From assembly GCA_035530275.1 (NCBI GenBank), contig DATKVC010000010.1, positions 186,001 to 250,000 on the forward strand: a stretch of DNA of 64,000 bases. The letters are read 5' to 3'. This DNA is from CAIJMU01 sp035530275 (GTDB lineage: Bacteria; Spirochaetota; Spirochaetia; Treponematales; Rectinemataceae). A model generated the notes under the pieces. That model searched no databases. It was not told the origin of the DNA and worked only from the letters and a program-made list of their open reading frames with translations. This document shows positions 24,885 through 32,716 of the stretch, one piece after another; position 1 is the stretch's first letter, and each line of letters starts with the position of its first letter. Position numbers and translations under genes: made by a program.

Positions 24885-26236
24885 GTGCCGAGGCGCTCCC
24901 GAATCGCGTCGGCGGCCGCGGAGATATTCGCCACTTCGAGGGAATCCCTGTTGCGCAGATCCTTCAAGGTGAGGACGCCCTTTTCGTCCTCGCTGGAGCC
25001 GAGGATGAGTCCGAAGGGAATTGCTTTCTTCTCGGCGTAGGCGAACTGAAGGCCGAGCTTCTTCTTTTCGGGGAAGACCTCGGCGACCAGGCCCATGCGC
25101 CGCAAAAGGGCCGCGAACTGCTGATAGCGGGAGGCATATTCGTCCTCGATGAAGAGGATGAGCACGTCGCTGTAACCCATCTTGCCCGAGGTCTTGCCGA
25201 GGGATTCGAGTGCGGTGAGAAGGCGGTCGAGACCGATGGCGGCGCCGACGCCGGGAAGTTTTTTCGTCGTGTAGAGACTCGCGAGTTCGTCGTAGCGGCC
25301 GCCGCCGCAGACCGAGCCGATCTCGGGCATGGCGTCGAGCCTCGTCTCGAAGACGACGCCCGTATAGTAATCGAGGCCCCGCGTGATGCCGGGATCGAGG
25401 ACGAGGGTTTCAGCGTCGCTCCGCGCGTTGCCGGTGGCCGCATCGTTCCACGCGAGGGCGATGCCCGAGGCGACGAAGGCTTCATGGATCGACCTGAGCC
25501 TCTCGCTGTCCGGCCCGGGGCCGCCGGCCAGGCCCTCGAGCTTGGCGAGGGTCTCGAGAAAACCTCCGCTCGGCGTGATGTACTCCAGGACGAGGGCGGC
25601 CTTCTCTTCGCCGATCGACTCGGCGAGGAGGGGCAGGAGGGCGCCCTCATCGAGCTTGTCCTTCTTGTCGACGGTGCGGAGGACGAAGGCCGACTGCGCC
25701 TCGATGCCGAGCTTCGCGAGGAAGCGGTTGAACAAGCCCCGGTGATTGATCCGGATCTTGAAACCGCCGACGCCGAGGGCCTCGAAGGCGTCTCGAATCA
25801 ACAAGACGATGTCGGTGTCCGCCATCGCGGAATCGGTGCCTACGATGTCGAAATCGCATTGCATGAACTCGCGATAGCGGCCTCGCTGGGTGTTCTCGCC
25901 CCGCCAGACCTTGGCCATGTGATAGCGCCGGAAGGGCAGGTAGAGTTCGTCGACATGCTCGGCCATGAAGCGGGCGAAGGGCACGGTGAGATCGAAACGG
26001 AGGGCCACGTCGCGCTCGCCGTGATCCTTGAACCTATAGACCTGCTTGTCGGTCTCCCCGCCTCCCTTGCCGAGAAGGATCTCCGCGTATTCGAGGGCCG
26101 GTGTGTCGATGGGCACGAAGCCGAAGGACCTGAACACCTTTTCGAGAATGTCTGTCAGCGCCGATCTTTCGATCTCCGCCTCGGGAAGATAATCCCTGAA
26201 CCCCTTGAGAACTCTCGGTTCGATAATATCGGGCAT
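24881..26236 (-). CDS. hisS: Histidyl-tRNA synthetase
   Basis: Charges tRNA-His. The 451-residue class II synthetase has motif 1/2 features ('DTPALEYAEILLGKGG', 'LRFDLTVPFARF', 'WRGENTQRGRYREFMQCDFD') and the HisRS-specific 'GITRGLDYYTGVVFE' and 'SVCGGGRYDEL'. A C-terminal anticodon-binding domain carries 'LGLQFAYAEKKAIPFGLILG'. The start at 26236 matches the family beginning 'KGFRDYLP'. It is first in an operon with a lipoprotein gene and trmB. No T-box-like leader is seen. Confidence 0.97.
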   Translation of the reverse strand: MPDIIEPRVLKGFRDYLPEAEIERSALTDILEKVFRSFGFVPIDTPALEYAEILLGKGGGETDKQVYRFKDHGERDVALRFDLTVPFARFMAEHVDELYLPFRRYHMAKVWRGENTQRGRYREFMQCDFDIVGTDSAMADTDIVLLIRDAFEALGVGGFKIRINHRGLFNRFLAKLGIEAQSAFVLRTVDKKDKLDEGALLPLLAESIGEEKAALVLEYITPSGGFLETLAKLEGLAGGPGPDSERLRSIHEAFVASGIALAWNDAATGNARSDAETLVLDPGITRGLDYYTGVVFETRLDAMPEIGSVCGGGRYDELASLYTTKKLPGVGAAIGLDRLLTALESLGKTSGKMGYSDVLILFIEDEYASRYQQFAALLRRMGLVAEVFPEKKKLGLQFAYAEKKAIPFGLILGSSEDEKGVLTLKDLRNRDSLEVANISAAADAIRERLGT

Positions 26237-26349
26237 CGCTCGCGCTCCTCATGAACCCGGCGACCGAAGCTGACCCGGGACTTGAAATCCGCTCGCCCTG
26301 CGGCGTCGGATTCGAGACTGGCTGCATGGCCGGTGCCGGCCAATGTCCT

Positions 26350-26379
26350 ATTATGCCGGGGAGGGAGGGTTCGCTTCAA
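26350..26379 (-). promoter_or_regulatory. Putative sigma-70 promoter of hisS
   Basis: TTGAAG (26379-26374), an 18-nt spacer and CATAAT (26355-26350) on the - strand, about 110 nt before the hisS ATG. The -35 is identical to that proposed for the GHMP kinase operon. The 243-nt hisS-coaX gap otherwise shows no clear structure. Confidence 0.42.
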
Positions 26380-26479
26380 GAACTCGGAATGCGGGACAAG
26401 CGCCCGGGCCCGATAATCGGTTGTGGTTTTTCGATGCTTCGACATTGACAGGCCGCCTCCCGGCCCCCATCATCCGGCC

Positions 26480-27241
26480 ATGCTTCTCGTATTCGACATC
26501 GGAAACACGGACATCGTGGGCGGCATCCATGAGCGGGGACGGATTCAGGCTACCTTCAGGCTCAGGAGCATCGCGAAAAAAACTGAGGACGAGTACGCCG
26601 CCACCATCTCTTCACTCCTCGGCGAGCGCGGAATCGACGTCACCGCGATAGAAAGGGTGGTGATCTCCTCGGTCGTCCCTGCCCTCACCGCCACCATCGT
26701 CGCCTTCGCCCGCAGTCTTTGCGGCCGGGAGCCTCTCCTCATTGGACCGGATTCCTACGACAAATTGCCCCTTGATCTTCCGAGCCCCCGCGAGATCGGC
26801 ACGGACCTCGTCGCCAACGCCCTGGCCGCCTTCAGAAAGACGGAGGGCCCCGCGATCATCGCCGATTTCGGCACGGCATTGACATTTACCGCGGTCAGGG
26901 GCGACGGAAAGGTCCTTGGAGTGGCCATCGCTCCGGGGCTCGGTACCGCCATCGATTCCCTGACCAGAAATACGGCCCAACTTCCCTCCGTCGAACTCGT
27001 CGCGCCGCCAACCGTCCTCGGCACTGATACGGTGATGTCGATCAGGGCGGGGGTGGTCCACGGCTATGCCGGCCTCGTCAGCCATCTCGTGGCACGAATG
27101 AAGAGCGAAATGGGAGGAAAGGCGAAGGTTTTCGCGACGGGGGGACTCTGCGAAATCATCGCGCCCCTCGTGGATTGCTTTGATTCGGTCGAGCGGAATC
27201 TCACGTTGGATGGCCTCGCCTTCGCCGCGGACTACCTCTGA
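26480..27241 (+). CDS. coaX: Type III pantothenate kinase
   Basis: First step of coenzyme A synthesis: phosphorylation of pantothenate. The 253-residue ASKHA-fold protein begins 'MLLVFDIGNTDIVGGIHE' (phosphate-1 motif). It has 'PREIGTDLVANALAAF' and 'IIADFGTALTFTAV' with the catalytic Asp, 'GVAIAPGLGTAIDSL' and 'VFATGGLCEII'. The frame extends 19 codons upstream, but only the ATG at 26480 gives the conserved start; no strong ribosome site is visible. It is divergent from hisS. Confidence 0.95.
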   Translation: MLLVFDIGNTDIVGGIHERGRIQATFRLRSIAKKTEDEYAATISSLLGERGIDVTAIERVVISSVVPALTATIVAFARSLCGREPLLIGPDSYDKLPLDLPSPREIGTDLVANALAAFRKTEGPAIIADFGTALTFTAVRGDGKVLGVAIAPGLGTAIDSLTRNTAQLPSVELVAPPTVLGTDTVMSIRAGVVHGYAGLVSHLVARMKSEMGGKAKVFATGGLCEIIAPLVDCFDSVERNLTLDGLAFAADYL

Positions 27242-27266
27242 CGCGCGGTACGGGTACCATCCTTTT

Positions 27267-27719
27267 TCAGCTAGGACCCTCGCCCAGGAGCTTTGCCAGT
27301 TCATCGCCCGAGACTATCGAACTGTCGCCATCCTTCGTCGATTCGTCGTCAGCCAAGCTCTCTGCGAGATCCTGCGCGAGTTCTCGATGCAAGGAGGCGA
27401 TGTTTTGAAGTTGAACGCGCTGGCCGTCCACCGATTGGGCTAGAGGGGTTGCGGCCTTGACGAGTCGCTCCAGGGCCCGCGAAAAATCGAGGGAAAGTCG
27501 TTCGAGAAGCCTGAGATGGCTCTCTCGGTCGACCAGGTGGCGATTCCCGGCGAGATTGTCGGCGATGGCACGGCTCGTCTCGTCGATGAAATGAATATCT
27601 CGCAGCAGACTTTCCTTCCAAAACTCGGGATCGGCGTCGAGCAAAATGGCCGCTTCCAGCGATTTCGCGCGCAGTGAGAGAAGAAATAGATCGTCCTGAT
27701 AATGAATCATTTGCGACAT
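27267..27719 (-). CDS. Hypothetical helical protein (150 aa)
   Basis: A 150-residue soluble protein, predicted almost all helical ('LFLLSLRAKSLEAAILL', 'RDIHFIDETSRAIADNLAGN', 'LHRELAQDLAESLADDES'), ending in an acidic Ser-rich tail. GAGG lies 6 nt before the ATG at 27719. No signal peptide or known motif. It resembles small helical-bundle proteins encoded in spirochaete genomes, but I cannot name it. It is convergent with coaX and divergent from rpsF. Confidence 0.7.
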   Translation of the reverse strand: MSQMIHYQDDLFLLSLRAKSLEAAILLDADPEFWKESLLRDIHFIDETSRAIADNLAGNRHLVDRESHLRLLERLSLDFSRALERLVKAATPLAQSVDGQRVQLQNIASLHRELAQDLAESLADDESTKDGDSSIVSGDELAKLLGEGPS

Positions 27720-27823
27720 GGGGGCCTCGATTGATTGTCGGCTTCCTTGCGGACCCGCATGACTTTGAAAAGGCAGGGAGGGGGGGCTCGGGGTCGGAGC
27801 AAGGGTCCCGATCGCAAAGCGCC

Positions 27824-27852
27824 TTGTAATTACTTGCCATTTCTGCTATATA
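27824..27852 (+). promoter_or_regulatory. Putative sigma-70 promoter of the rpsF operon
   Basis: TTGTAA (27824-27829), exactly 17 nt, then TATATA (27847-27852). Transcription would begin near 27859 and leave a leader of about 157 nt before rpsF. This is the best consensus promoter in the window. Confidence 0.62.
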
Positions 27853-27958
27853 CCTCCGACCTCTTTATCCATCGCTGAGCGTCATGCAGGGGACAGGTTG
27901 AAAACGCGGACGCGCTTCCAACAAATCCCGAGAAAGGGCGTCGACCGATGGATCAAGC

Positions 27959-27992
27959 CCTCCCGCAAGGGAGGACAGGCTCCCGTAGGGAG
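27959..27992 (+). promoter_or_regulatory. Tandem hairpins in the rpsF leader
   Basis: Two adjacent small stem-loops: CCTCCC-GCAA-GGGAGG (27959-27974) and CTCCC-GTA-GGGAG (27980-27992), 16 nt before the AAGGAGG of rpsF. S6 and S18 form a complex that can bind its own mRNA leader in several bacteria. This structured leader is a candidate site, but I cannot see the full published motif. Confidence 0.4.
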
Positions 27993-28015
27993 TCAAAAGT
28001 CCACAAGGAGGAATT

Positions 28016-28297
28016 ATGAGACAGTATGAACTCACTGTCGTCTACCCGACGGAGGAAGAACTCTTCCGCCTCGGGAAGGAGACAGTCGGAGCCGAGCTCG
28101 CGAAGCAAGGTGCCGCTGAGATCAAGGAAGAGGACAAGGGGGACCGACCCCTCGCCTACCCGATCAAGAAGAAGGACCGGGGGCATTACGTGTTGTACAC
28201 GATGAATTTCGATCCCCAGAAGGTCGATGCCGCCGAGAAGTCCTTCAAGCTCAATCAGCACATCCTCAAGTACCTCTTCATCAAGGTCGAGGCCTGA
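28016..28297 (+). CDS. rpsF: 30S ribosomal protein S6
   Basis: Platform protein of the small subunit that dimerises with S18. The 93-residue protein starts 'MRQYELTVVYPTEEELFRLG' and has 'RPLAYPIKKKDRGHYVLYTM' and 'FKLNQHILKYLFIKVEA', all typical of S6. AAGGAGGA lies 5 nt before the ATG. First gene of the rpsF-ssb-rpsR-DUF2232-rplI-dnaB cluster. Confidence 0.97.
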   Translation: MRQYELTVVYPTEEELFRLGKETVGAELAKQGAAEIKEEDKGDRPLAYPIKKKDRGHYVLYTMNFDPQKVDAAEKSFKLNQHILKYLFIKVEA

Positions 28298-28313
28298 CAA
28301 GGGAGATCGTCGA

Positions 28314-28841
28314 ATGGGAGACCTTGCCGTCGCTACCGTCGTCGGGAGACTGACGAGGGACGCCGAACTCAAGTACACGAATTCCGGGCAGGCCATCTGC
28401 TCCTTCAGCGTTGCGACTAACTCGCGCGTCAAGAAGGGGGACCAGTGGGTGGACGAACCCAATTATTGGGACGTCGATCTCTGGGGGAAGAAGGCCGAAT
28501 CGGTGAATCAGTACCTCACCAAGGGGAAGCTGGTCGCCGTGAATGGCGACATGCGGCAGGATAAGTGGGAAAAGGACGGCCAGCAGCGGATGAAAATTCG
28601 CATCAACGCAAATGACGTGCAGTTGATCGGCGGCGGCCCGGGCGAGGGCAGGCAGGCTTACGGCGGACAGGGCGGTGAAGGCCGACCTTCCGGCACGGAA
28701 GGCCGCGGCTTCGGTCGCGGCGACGGCGGCCCGGCAAGCGGACAGACAGGCGGGCGCCCCGGCTATCAAGGCAGGGAGCAACCGCGGCAACCCGAACGCA
28801 GCAGTCCGCCCGACAATTTCACCGACGACATCCCCTTCTAA
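28314..28841 (+). CDS. ssb: Single-stranded DNA-binding protein
   Basis: Coats single-stranded DNA during replication and repair. The 175-residue protein has the OB-fold ('VATVVGRLTRDAELKYTNSG', 'FSVATNSRVKKGDQWVDEP', 'GKLVAVNGDMRQDKWEKDG'). A Gly/Gln/Arg-rich flexible linker follows (about 108-165), then the acidic tip 'NFTDDIPF' that recruits partner proteins. The ATG at 28314 is chosen because the frame upstream lies inside rpsF and has no similarity. It sits between rpsF and rpsR as in many bacteria. Confidence 0.97.
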   Translation: MGDLAVATVVGRLTRDAELKYTNSGQAICSFSVATNSRVKKGDQWVDEPNYWDVDLWGKKAESVNQYLTKGKLVAVNGDMRQDKWEKDGQQRMKIRINANDVQLIGGGPGEGRQAYGGQGGEGRPSGTEGRGFGRGDGGPASGQTGGRPGYQGREQPRQPERSSPPDNFTDDIPF

Positions 28842-28858
28842 ACCTAAGGAGACTATCA

Positions 28859-29179
28859 ATGTCCGATACCAGGGAAATGAACGATTCAAGACCCCCGCGA
28901 GGCGAGGGCGATTCCGGAGACTCCCGCCGCGAAGGCGAAGACCGCGGTCCCTCGCAGCGCCGCGGCAAGGGTTTCTTCAAGAAAAAGGTCTGTAAGTTCT
29001 GCGCGCAGAAGCTCAAGATCGATTACAAGGACGCCGACGTGCTTCGTCGTTTCACGACGGAGCGCGGCAAGATTCTTCCCCGCCGCATCACCGGTTCCTG
29101 CGCCAAGCACCAGCGCGAGCTCGCCGTCGCGATCAAGCGCGCCCGCGCCCTCGCTACCCTTCCCTACGTGGTGAAGTGA
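28859..29179 (+). CDS. rpsR: 30S ribosomal protein S18
   Basis: A 106-residue S18 with a charged N-terminal extension of about 40 residues (Arg/Asp/Glu/Gly-rich) before the conserved core 'KKKVCKFCAQKLKIDYKDAD', 'LRRFTTERGKILPRRITG' and 'CAKHQRELAVAIKRARALA'. The CxxC in 'CKFC' together with the Cys of 'SCAKH' suggests the zinc-type S18. CTAAGGAG lies 10 nt before the ATG. Typical S18 is about 75 residues. Confidence 0.96.
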   Translation: MSDTREMNDSRPPRGEGDSGDSRREGEDRGPSQRRGKGFFKKKVCKFCAQKLKIDYKDADVLRRFTTERGKILPRRITGSCAKHQRELAVAIKRARALATLPYVVK

Positions 29180-29192
29180 GAACGGCATTCCG

Positions 29193-30230
29193 ATGAACGA
29201 CGGCATGCGGATTCCCAGGTCGGCTCCCTGGCACATCGTGGCTCTCGCCAGCGGTGTCGCCTCGGCGTCGCTCTGGCTGTCCGTCTTTTTCGCGCCCCTC
29301 TTTCTCATTCCGCTCCAGGTGGCCTTCGGTCGCCTGGGGAAGAAGGGCGCAGGACTCGCCGTCGCCGCCGCAATTCTCGTCCTGTTTCCATCGGAGATCT
29401 GGCGGGTCGCAGACGCGAGCAAGGCGATCGCGCCCATCGATGTCGTCGCCGCGCTTGCCTTCCCGATCGGGGCCGTTTTCGCCCTCGTCCTGATGAATCT
29501 ACCCGTCCTCAAAAGGGTACCGCCTTCGTTCAGGATGCTCGGCCTCGGCCTTCTAGCCGGAGCCCTCGCAGCCCCGGCGGTCGCGACCATTCTCGCGGAT
29601 GAGGGCCTCAAGACGGCCCTCACCCAATCGATCTCCCAGCTCATGGATCGCTTCATGAGCGCCCTCCCCAAGGCCGCCGACGCGCAATCCTCCCAGGGCG
29701 CCGTCCCGAGCTACGACGCCGCGGCGCTATTGGCCGGTCTCGATCCTGCCCAGATGGTCGCGACTACCATGAAGGTTTTCGCTTCCATCTACGCCGCCCT
29801 TTTCTGCCTTCTATTCGGCGGCAGCTGGTGGATTGGAAGCAGGCTCTCGGGCAGCGTCGCAGCAACCAGCGCTGGCGCGGCGCCGCTTTCCGAACTCCGG
29901 GCTCCGGTGGCCCTTGTATGGCCTTTCCTGGCCTCGCTGGGGCTCCTCCTCGGCGTTCTGTATTTCAAGGCAGGACTCGCGTATCAGGCTGCGGCCTGGA
30001 ACCTCGTCCTGGCCATGTCCCTCGTCTATGCAGTGCAGGGAGTGGGCATCGTCGCCCATTTCCTGACCCGTCTGCATATGCCGAAGGGCTTCAGGATCGT
30101 CTTCGCGATTCTGGTCCTCATATCGGCGATCAGTTCGCCGATCGGGGCCGCCCTCGTCGCGATCCTCCCCCTGCTCGGTTTGACCGAGCTATGGATCCCT
30201 TACCGAAACCTAAAAGGAGTCGGAGCATGA
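29193..30230 (+). CDS. DUF2232 (YybS-like) integral membrane protein
   Basis: A 345-residue protein with about 8 hydrophobic segments in the usual YybS/DUF2232 layout: an N-terminal cluster of four or five helices ('HIVALASGVASASLWLSVFF', 'VVAALAFPIGAVFALVL'), a hydrophilic loop at about 150-185, and a C-terminal cluster. Function unknown; the fold is related to ECF-type membrane components. Location between rpsR and rplI-dnaB mirrors Bacillus yybS, which supports the call. Its stop overlaps the rplI start (ATGA). Confidence 0.85.
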   Translation: MNDGMRIPRSAPWHIVALASGVASASLWLSVFFAPLFLIPLQVAFGRLGKKGAGLAVAAAILVLFPSEIWRVADASKAIAPIDVVAALAFPIGAVFALVLMNLPVLKRVPPSFRMLGLGLLAGALAAPAVATILADEGLKTALTQSISQLMDRFMSALPKAADAQSSQGAVPSYDAAALLAGLDPAQMVATTMKVFASIYAALFCLLFGGSWWIGSRLSGSVAATSAGAAPLSELRAPVALVWPFLASLGLLLGVLYFKAGLAYQAAAWNLVLAMSLVYAVQGVGIVAHFLTRLHMPKGFRIVFAILVLISAISSPIGAALVAILPLLGLTELWIPYRNLKGVGA

Positions 30231-30847
30231 GAGTCATCCTCAATATGGACGTTCCGAATCTCGGCGAACTCGGCGACATCAAGGAAGTCGCCCCTGGTTA
30301 TGCCCGCAACTTCCTCTTTCCCCGCGGCTTCGCCGTCGTGGCGTCGCAGAGGGCCTTGGAGCAGTTCAAGCGCCGCGCCGCCGAGATAGAGCAGCGCAGG
30401 GAAGAGAAGCGCAAGGCTTCCATGGGCCTCAAAGAGCGCATCGAGTCCGAGGAGCTCGTCGTGTCGGTGCCCGCGGGCCACAACGGCAAGCTCTACGGCG
30501 CGGTCACCAACGCGACCATCTACGACGAGCTTCTCAAGAAGGGCATCGAGATCGAGCGCAAGAAGATCGAGGTCGCCGGACATTCCATCAAGAACATCGG
30601 CACCTACAAGGTCGCCGTCCATCTCTACGAGAAGGAAGAAGCCACCCTCGTCGTCAAGGTCGAGGGCCATGCCGTGAAGGCTGCCGAAACGGCCGCCGGC
30701 GAAGAGGCTCCGAAGAAGCGCGAACGCCGCGAGCGCAGGCGCAGCGAGGAGGACGATTCGCCGGAAGCCCAGCTCAAGGCCTTCCTCGCCGCCCAGGGCC
30801 TCGAACCCGAAGAGGAACACGAAGGGGCCGGCGCCGAGCACCGGTAA
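30227..30847 (+). CDS. rplI: 50S ribosomal protein L9, C-terminally extended
   Basis: The 206-residue protein contains the two L9 lobes: the N-terminal signature 'GELGDIKEVAPGYARNFLFP' (shown in part) with the connecting helix, and the C-terminal lobe ('GKLYGAVTNATIYDELLKKG', 'IGTYKVAVHLYEKEEATLVV'). Usual L9 is about 150 residues. Here a further ~55 residues of Lys/Arg/Glu-rich, low-complexity sequence follow. The start is the ATG at 30227 overlapping the DUF2232 stop, with AAAGGAGT upstream. Confidence 0.96.
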   Translation: MRVILNMDVPNLGELGDIKEVAPGYARNFLFPRGFAVVASQRALEQFKRRAAEIEQRREEKRKASMGLKERIESEELVVSVPAGHNGKLYGAVTNATIYDELLKKGIEIERKKIEVAGHSIKNIGTYKVAVHLYEKEEATLVVKVEGHAVKAAETAAGEEAPKKRERRERRRSEEDDSPEAQLKAFLAAQGLEPEEEHEGAGAEHR

Positions 30848-31005
30848 AAGCCGGGCTGGACAGAGCGCCCAGCCCGTCGTACCCTCCCTGCGACGCAACT
30901 TTCGTCGCGGGGCGATCGCCGGAAGTTGCCGACCTGGCCCAAAGGCCTGGTCGACAGCGACCGGCGATTTCTCATCTCCGCCTGGAATTTGCAAGGAAAA
31001 CCCCG
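30848..31005 (+). other. rplI-dnaB intergenic region with serial hairpins
   Basis: 157 nt without a gene. It holds an 8-bp stem at 30852-30876 (CGGGCTGG/CCAGCCCG), a longer-range stem GCAACTT/AAGTTGC (30895-30901 with 30923-30929) enclosing GGCGATCGCC, and GACCTGGCC/GGCCTGGTC with one mismatch (30931-30952). None has a U-tract. They may be a processing or attenuation region before dnaB. Confidence 0.45.
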
Positions 31006-32346
31006 ATGATTCCCCTCGAACTTCGCGACAAGGTACCGCCTCACAACAGCGAGGCCGAACAGGCAGTCCTCGGAGCCGTCCTCCTCGATCCGGAAGCCCT
31101 CCCTGCTGTGCTCCGGTACATACTCCCCGAGGATTTCTACGTAAACGCGAACAGGGACATTTTCGCGGGTATCATCTCTCTCTACGAAAAGGGACAGAAG
31201 GCCGATCTCATCACGCTGACCGACGAACTCAAGGCCCTCGGCAGCATGGACAGGGTGGGCGGTCCGGCCTATGTGGCCAACCTGACCTCCATCGTACCCT
31301 CGTCGGCCAACGTCGAGTACTACGCGCGGATCGTCCAAGAGCAGTCAGTACGAAGAAGTCTGATCAGACTTTCGTCGGAGCTGACCGTCAGGGCGCGCGA
31401 CGATTCGGTTGAGTCCAATGTCGTATTGGACGAGGCACAGGCGCGGATCTTCGAGATATCCCAAAATAGGCAGGCCTCCAATTATAGGAGCATGAAGGAA
31501 CTGGTCCCCGACGCGATCAAGATGATCGAGCGGCTCTTCAAAAACAAAGATCAGACGACCGGCATTCCATCCGGCTTCAATGACCTCGATCAGATGACCT
31601 CGGGCTTTCAGAACTCGGAGTTTATCGTCATCGGGGCCAGGCCTTCGGTCGGAAAGACGGCCCTCGCCCTCTCGATGGCTGCCCATGTCGCCCTGGAAAA
31701 ACACACGCCCGCGGCCTTCTTTTCGCTCGAAATGGCGGATACCGCCATCATGCAGCGTCTCATCGCGAGCGAGGCGCGGATCAGAAGCGAGCAGGTGCGG
31801 ACGGGCCTTCTCAAGCCCTCCGACTTCAACGCGCTGATGGATGCGGCAAGCCGCATCTACGAGGCCCCTCTGTATCTCGTCGATACGCCCAATATGCGCC
31901 TCTTGGAACTCAGGACGATGGCACGGCGCCTCTGCGCCGAGAAGGGAGTCAAGGTAATCTTCATCGACTACCTCACCCTCGTCACGCACGACAATCAGGA
32001 GTTGCCGCGATGGGAGCAGATATCCGGCATATCGCGCTCCTTCAAGGCCCTCGCCCGCGAACTGCGCATACCGGTGATCGCCTTGTCGCAGCTCAAGCGC
32101 GAGGCCGAAGGGAAGCAGCCCACCCTCGCCGATCTCCGCGAATCCGGATCGATCGAACAGGACGCGGACCTCATTCTCTTCCTCCATCGCGATCGCGAAT
32201 ACGACAAGAAGAAGGACGAGAGATCGCCGGTCATCGAAACCGAGCTCATCGTTGCGAAGCAGCGCAACGGCCCCGTCGGAAAGACGACAATCGCTTTTCT
32301 TCCCTCTTTTACGCGCTTCGAAAACATGGACCATCGGGGTCTCTAA
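31006..32346 (+). CDS. dnaB: Replicative DNA helicase DnaB
   Basis: Hexameric helicase that unwinds the replication fork. The 446-residue protein has the N-terminal DnaB domain ('PPHNSEAEQAVLGAVLLDPE') and the RecA-like motor with Walker A 'GARPSVGKTALAL', 'FFSLEMADTAIMQRL', Walker B-like 'KVIFIDYLTLV', and 'LRESGSIEQDADLILFLHRD' with the Arg-finger region. Standard length. No intein. Its primase partner is dnaG at 5222-6994. Confidence 0.98.
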   Translation: MIPLELRDKVPPHNSEAEQAVLGAVLLDPEALPAVLRYILPEDFYVNANRDIFAGIISLYEKGQKADLITLTDELKALGSMDRVGGPAYVANLTSIVPSSANVEYYARIVQEQSVRRSLIRLSSELTVRARDDSVESNVVLDEAQARIFEISQNRQASNYRSMKELVPDAIKMIERLFKNKDQTTGIPSGFNDLDQMTSGFQNSEFIVIGARPSVGKTALALSMAAHVALEKHTPAAFFSLEMADTAIMQRLIASEARIRSEQVRTGLLKPSDFNALMDAASRIYEAPLYLVDTPNMRLLELRTMARRLCAEKGVKVIFIDYLTLVTHDNQELPRWEQISGISRSFKALARELRIPVIALSQLKREAEGKQPTLADLRESGSIEQDADLILFLHRDREYDKKKDERSPVIETELIVAKQRNGPVGKTTIAFLPSFTRFENMDHRGL

Positions 32347-32395
32347 GCGTATACTTCTCGGGTATGGCATCGCGGAATCGGAGGGAGGACGAGTC

Positions 32396-32692
32396 ATGGC
32401 GCTGAGGGAAAATTACGATTTCAGCATCCTCGAAAACGAAGCCGAGCATCTTGTGACCGCCGAGCTCGAGCGAAAGCTCGAGGCCTACGAGGGTTCGGAT
32501 ATGTGCCTTTGCCAGGACTGCGTTCTCGACATGGCCTGCCTCGCCCTCAATTCGGTGAAACCTCTCTACCGCGTCTCGCTTCTCGGAACGATGTACGCTC
32601 ATGCCCAGGGCGAGGGCGAGTTTCATGACGAAATCGCCCGAGCCGTAGAGTCGGCCATCGCGAAGGTGCATGCCCACCCCTCGCACGACTGA
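32396..32692 (+). CDS. ComFB-like late competence protein
   Basis: A 98-residue protein matching the ComFB family: 'MALRENYDFSILENEAEHLV', a charged 'AELERKLEAYEG' and the Cys-containing core 'CLCQDCVLDMACLALNSVKP' followed by 'LYRVS'. ComFB-like proteins have been reported as small c-di-nucleotide-binding regulators in other phyla; the role here is unproven. The ATG at 32396 has GGAGG about 8 nt upstream; the frame upstream of it is inside dnaB's 3' region and is unlike the family. Confidence 0.85.
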   Translation: MALRENYDFSILENEAEHLVTAELERKLEAYEGSDMCLCQDCVLDMACLALNSVKPLYRVSLLGTMYAHAQGEGEFHDEIARAVESAIAKVHAHPSHD

Positions 32693-32716
32693 GCCCATGC
32701 CTTCGCTTCGGCTTCC

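Noticed and set aside
26237..26479. T-box or other riboswitch upstream of hisS
   Set aside because: No T-box motif or specifier-like stem is visible; only a plausible promoter.
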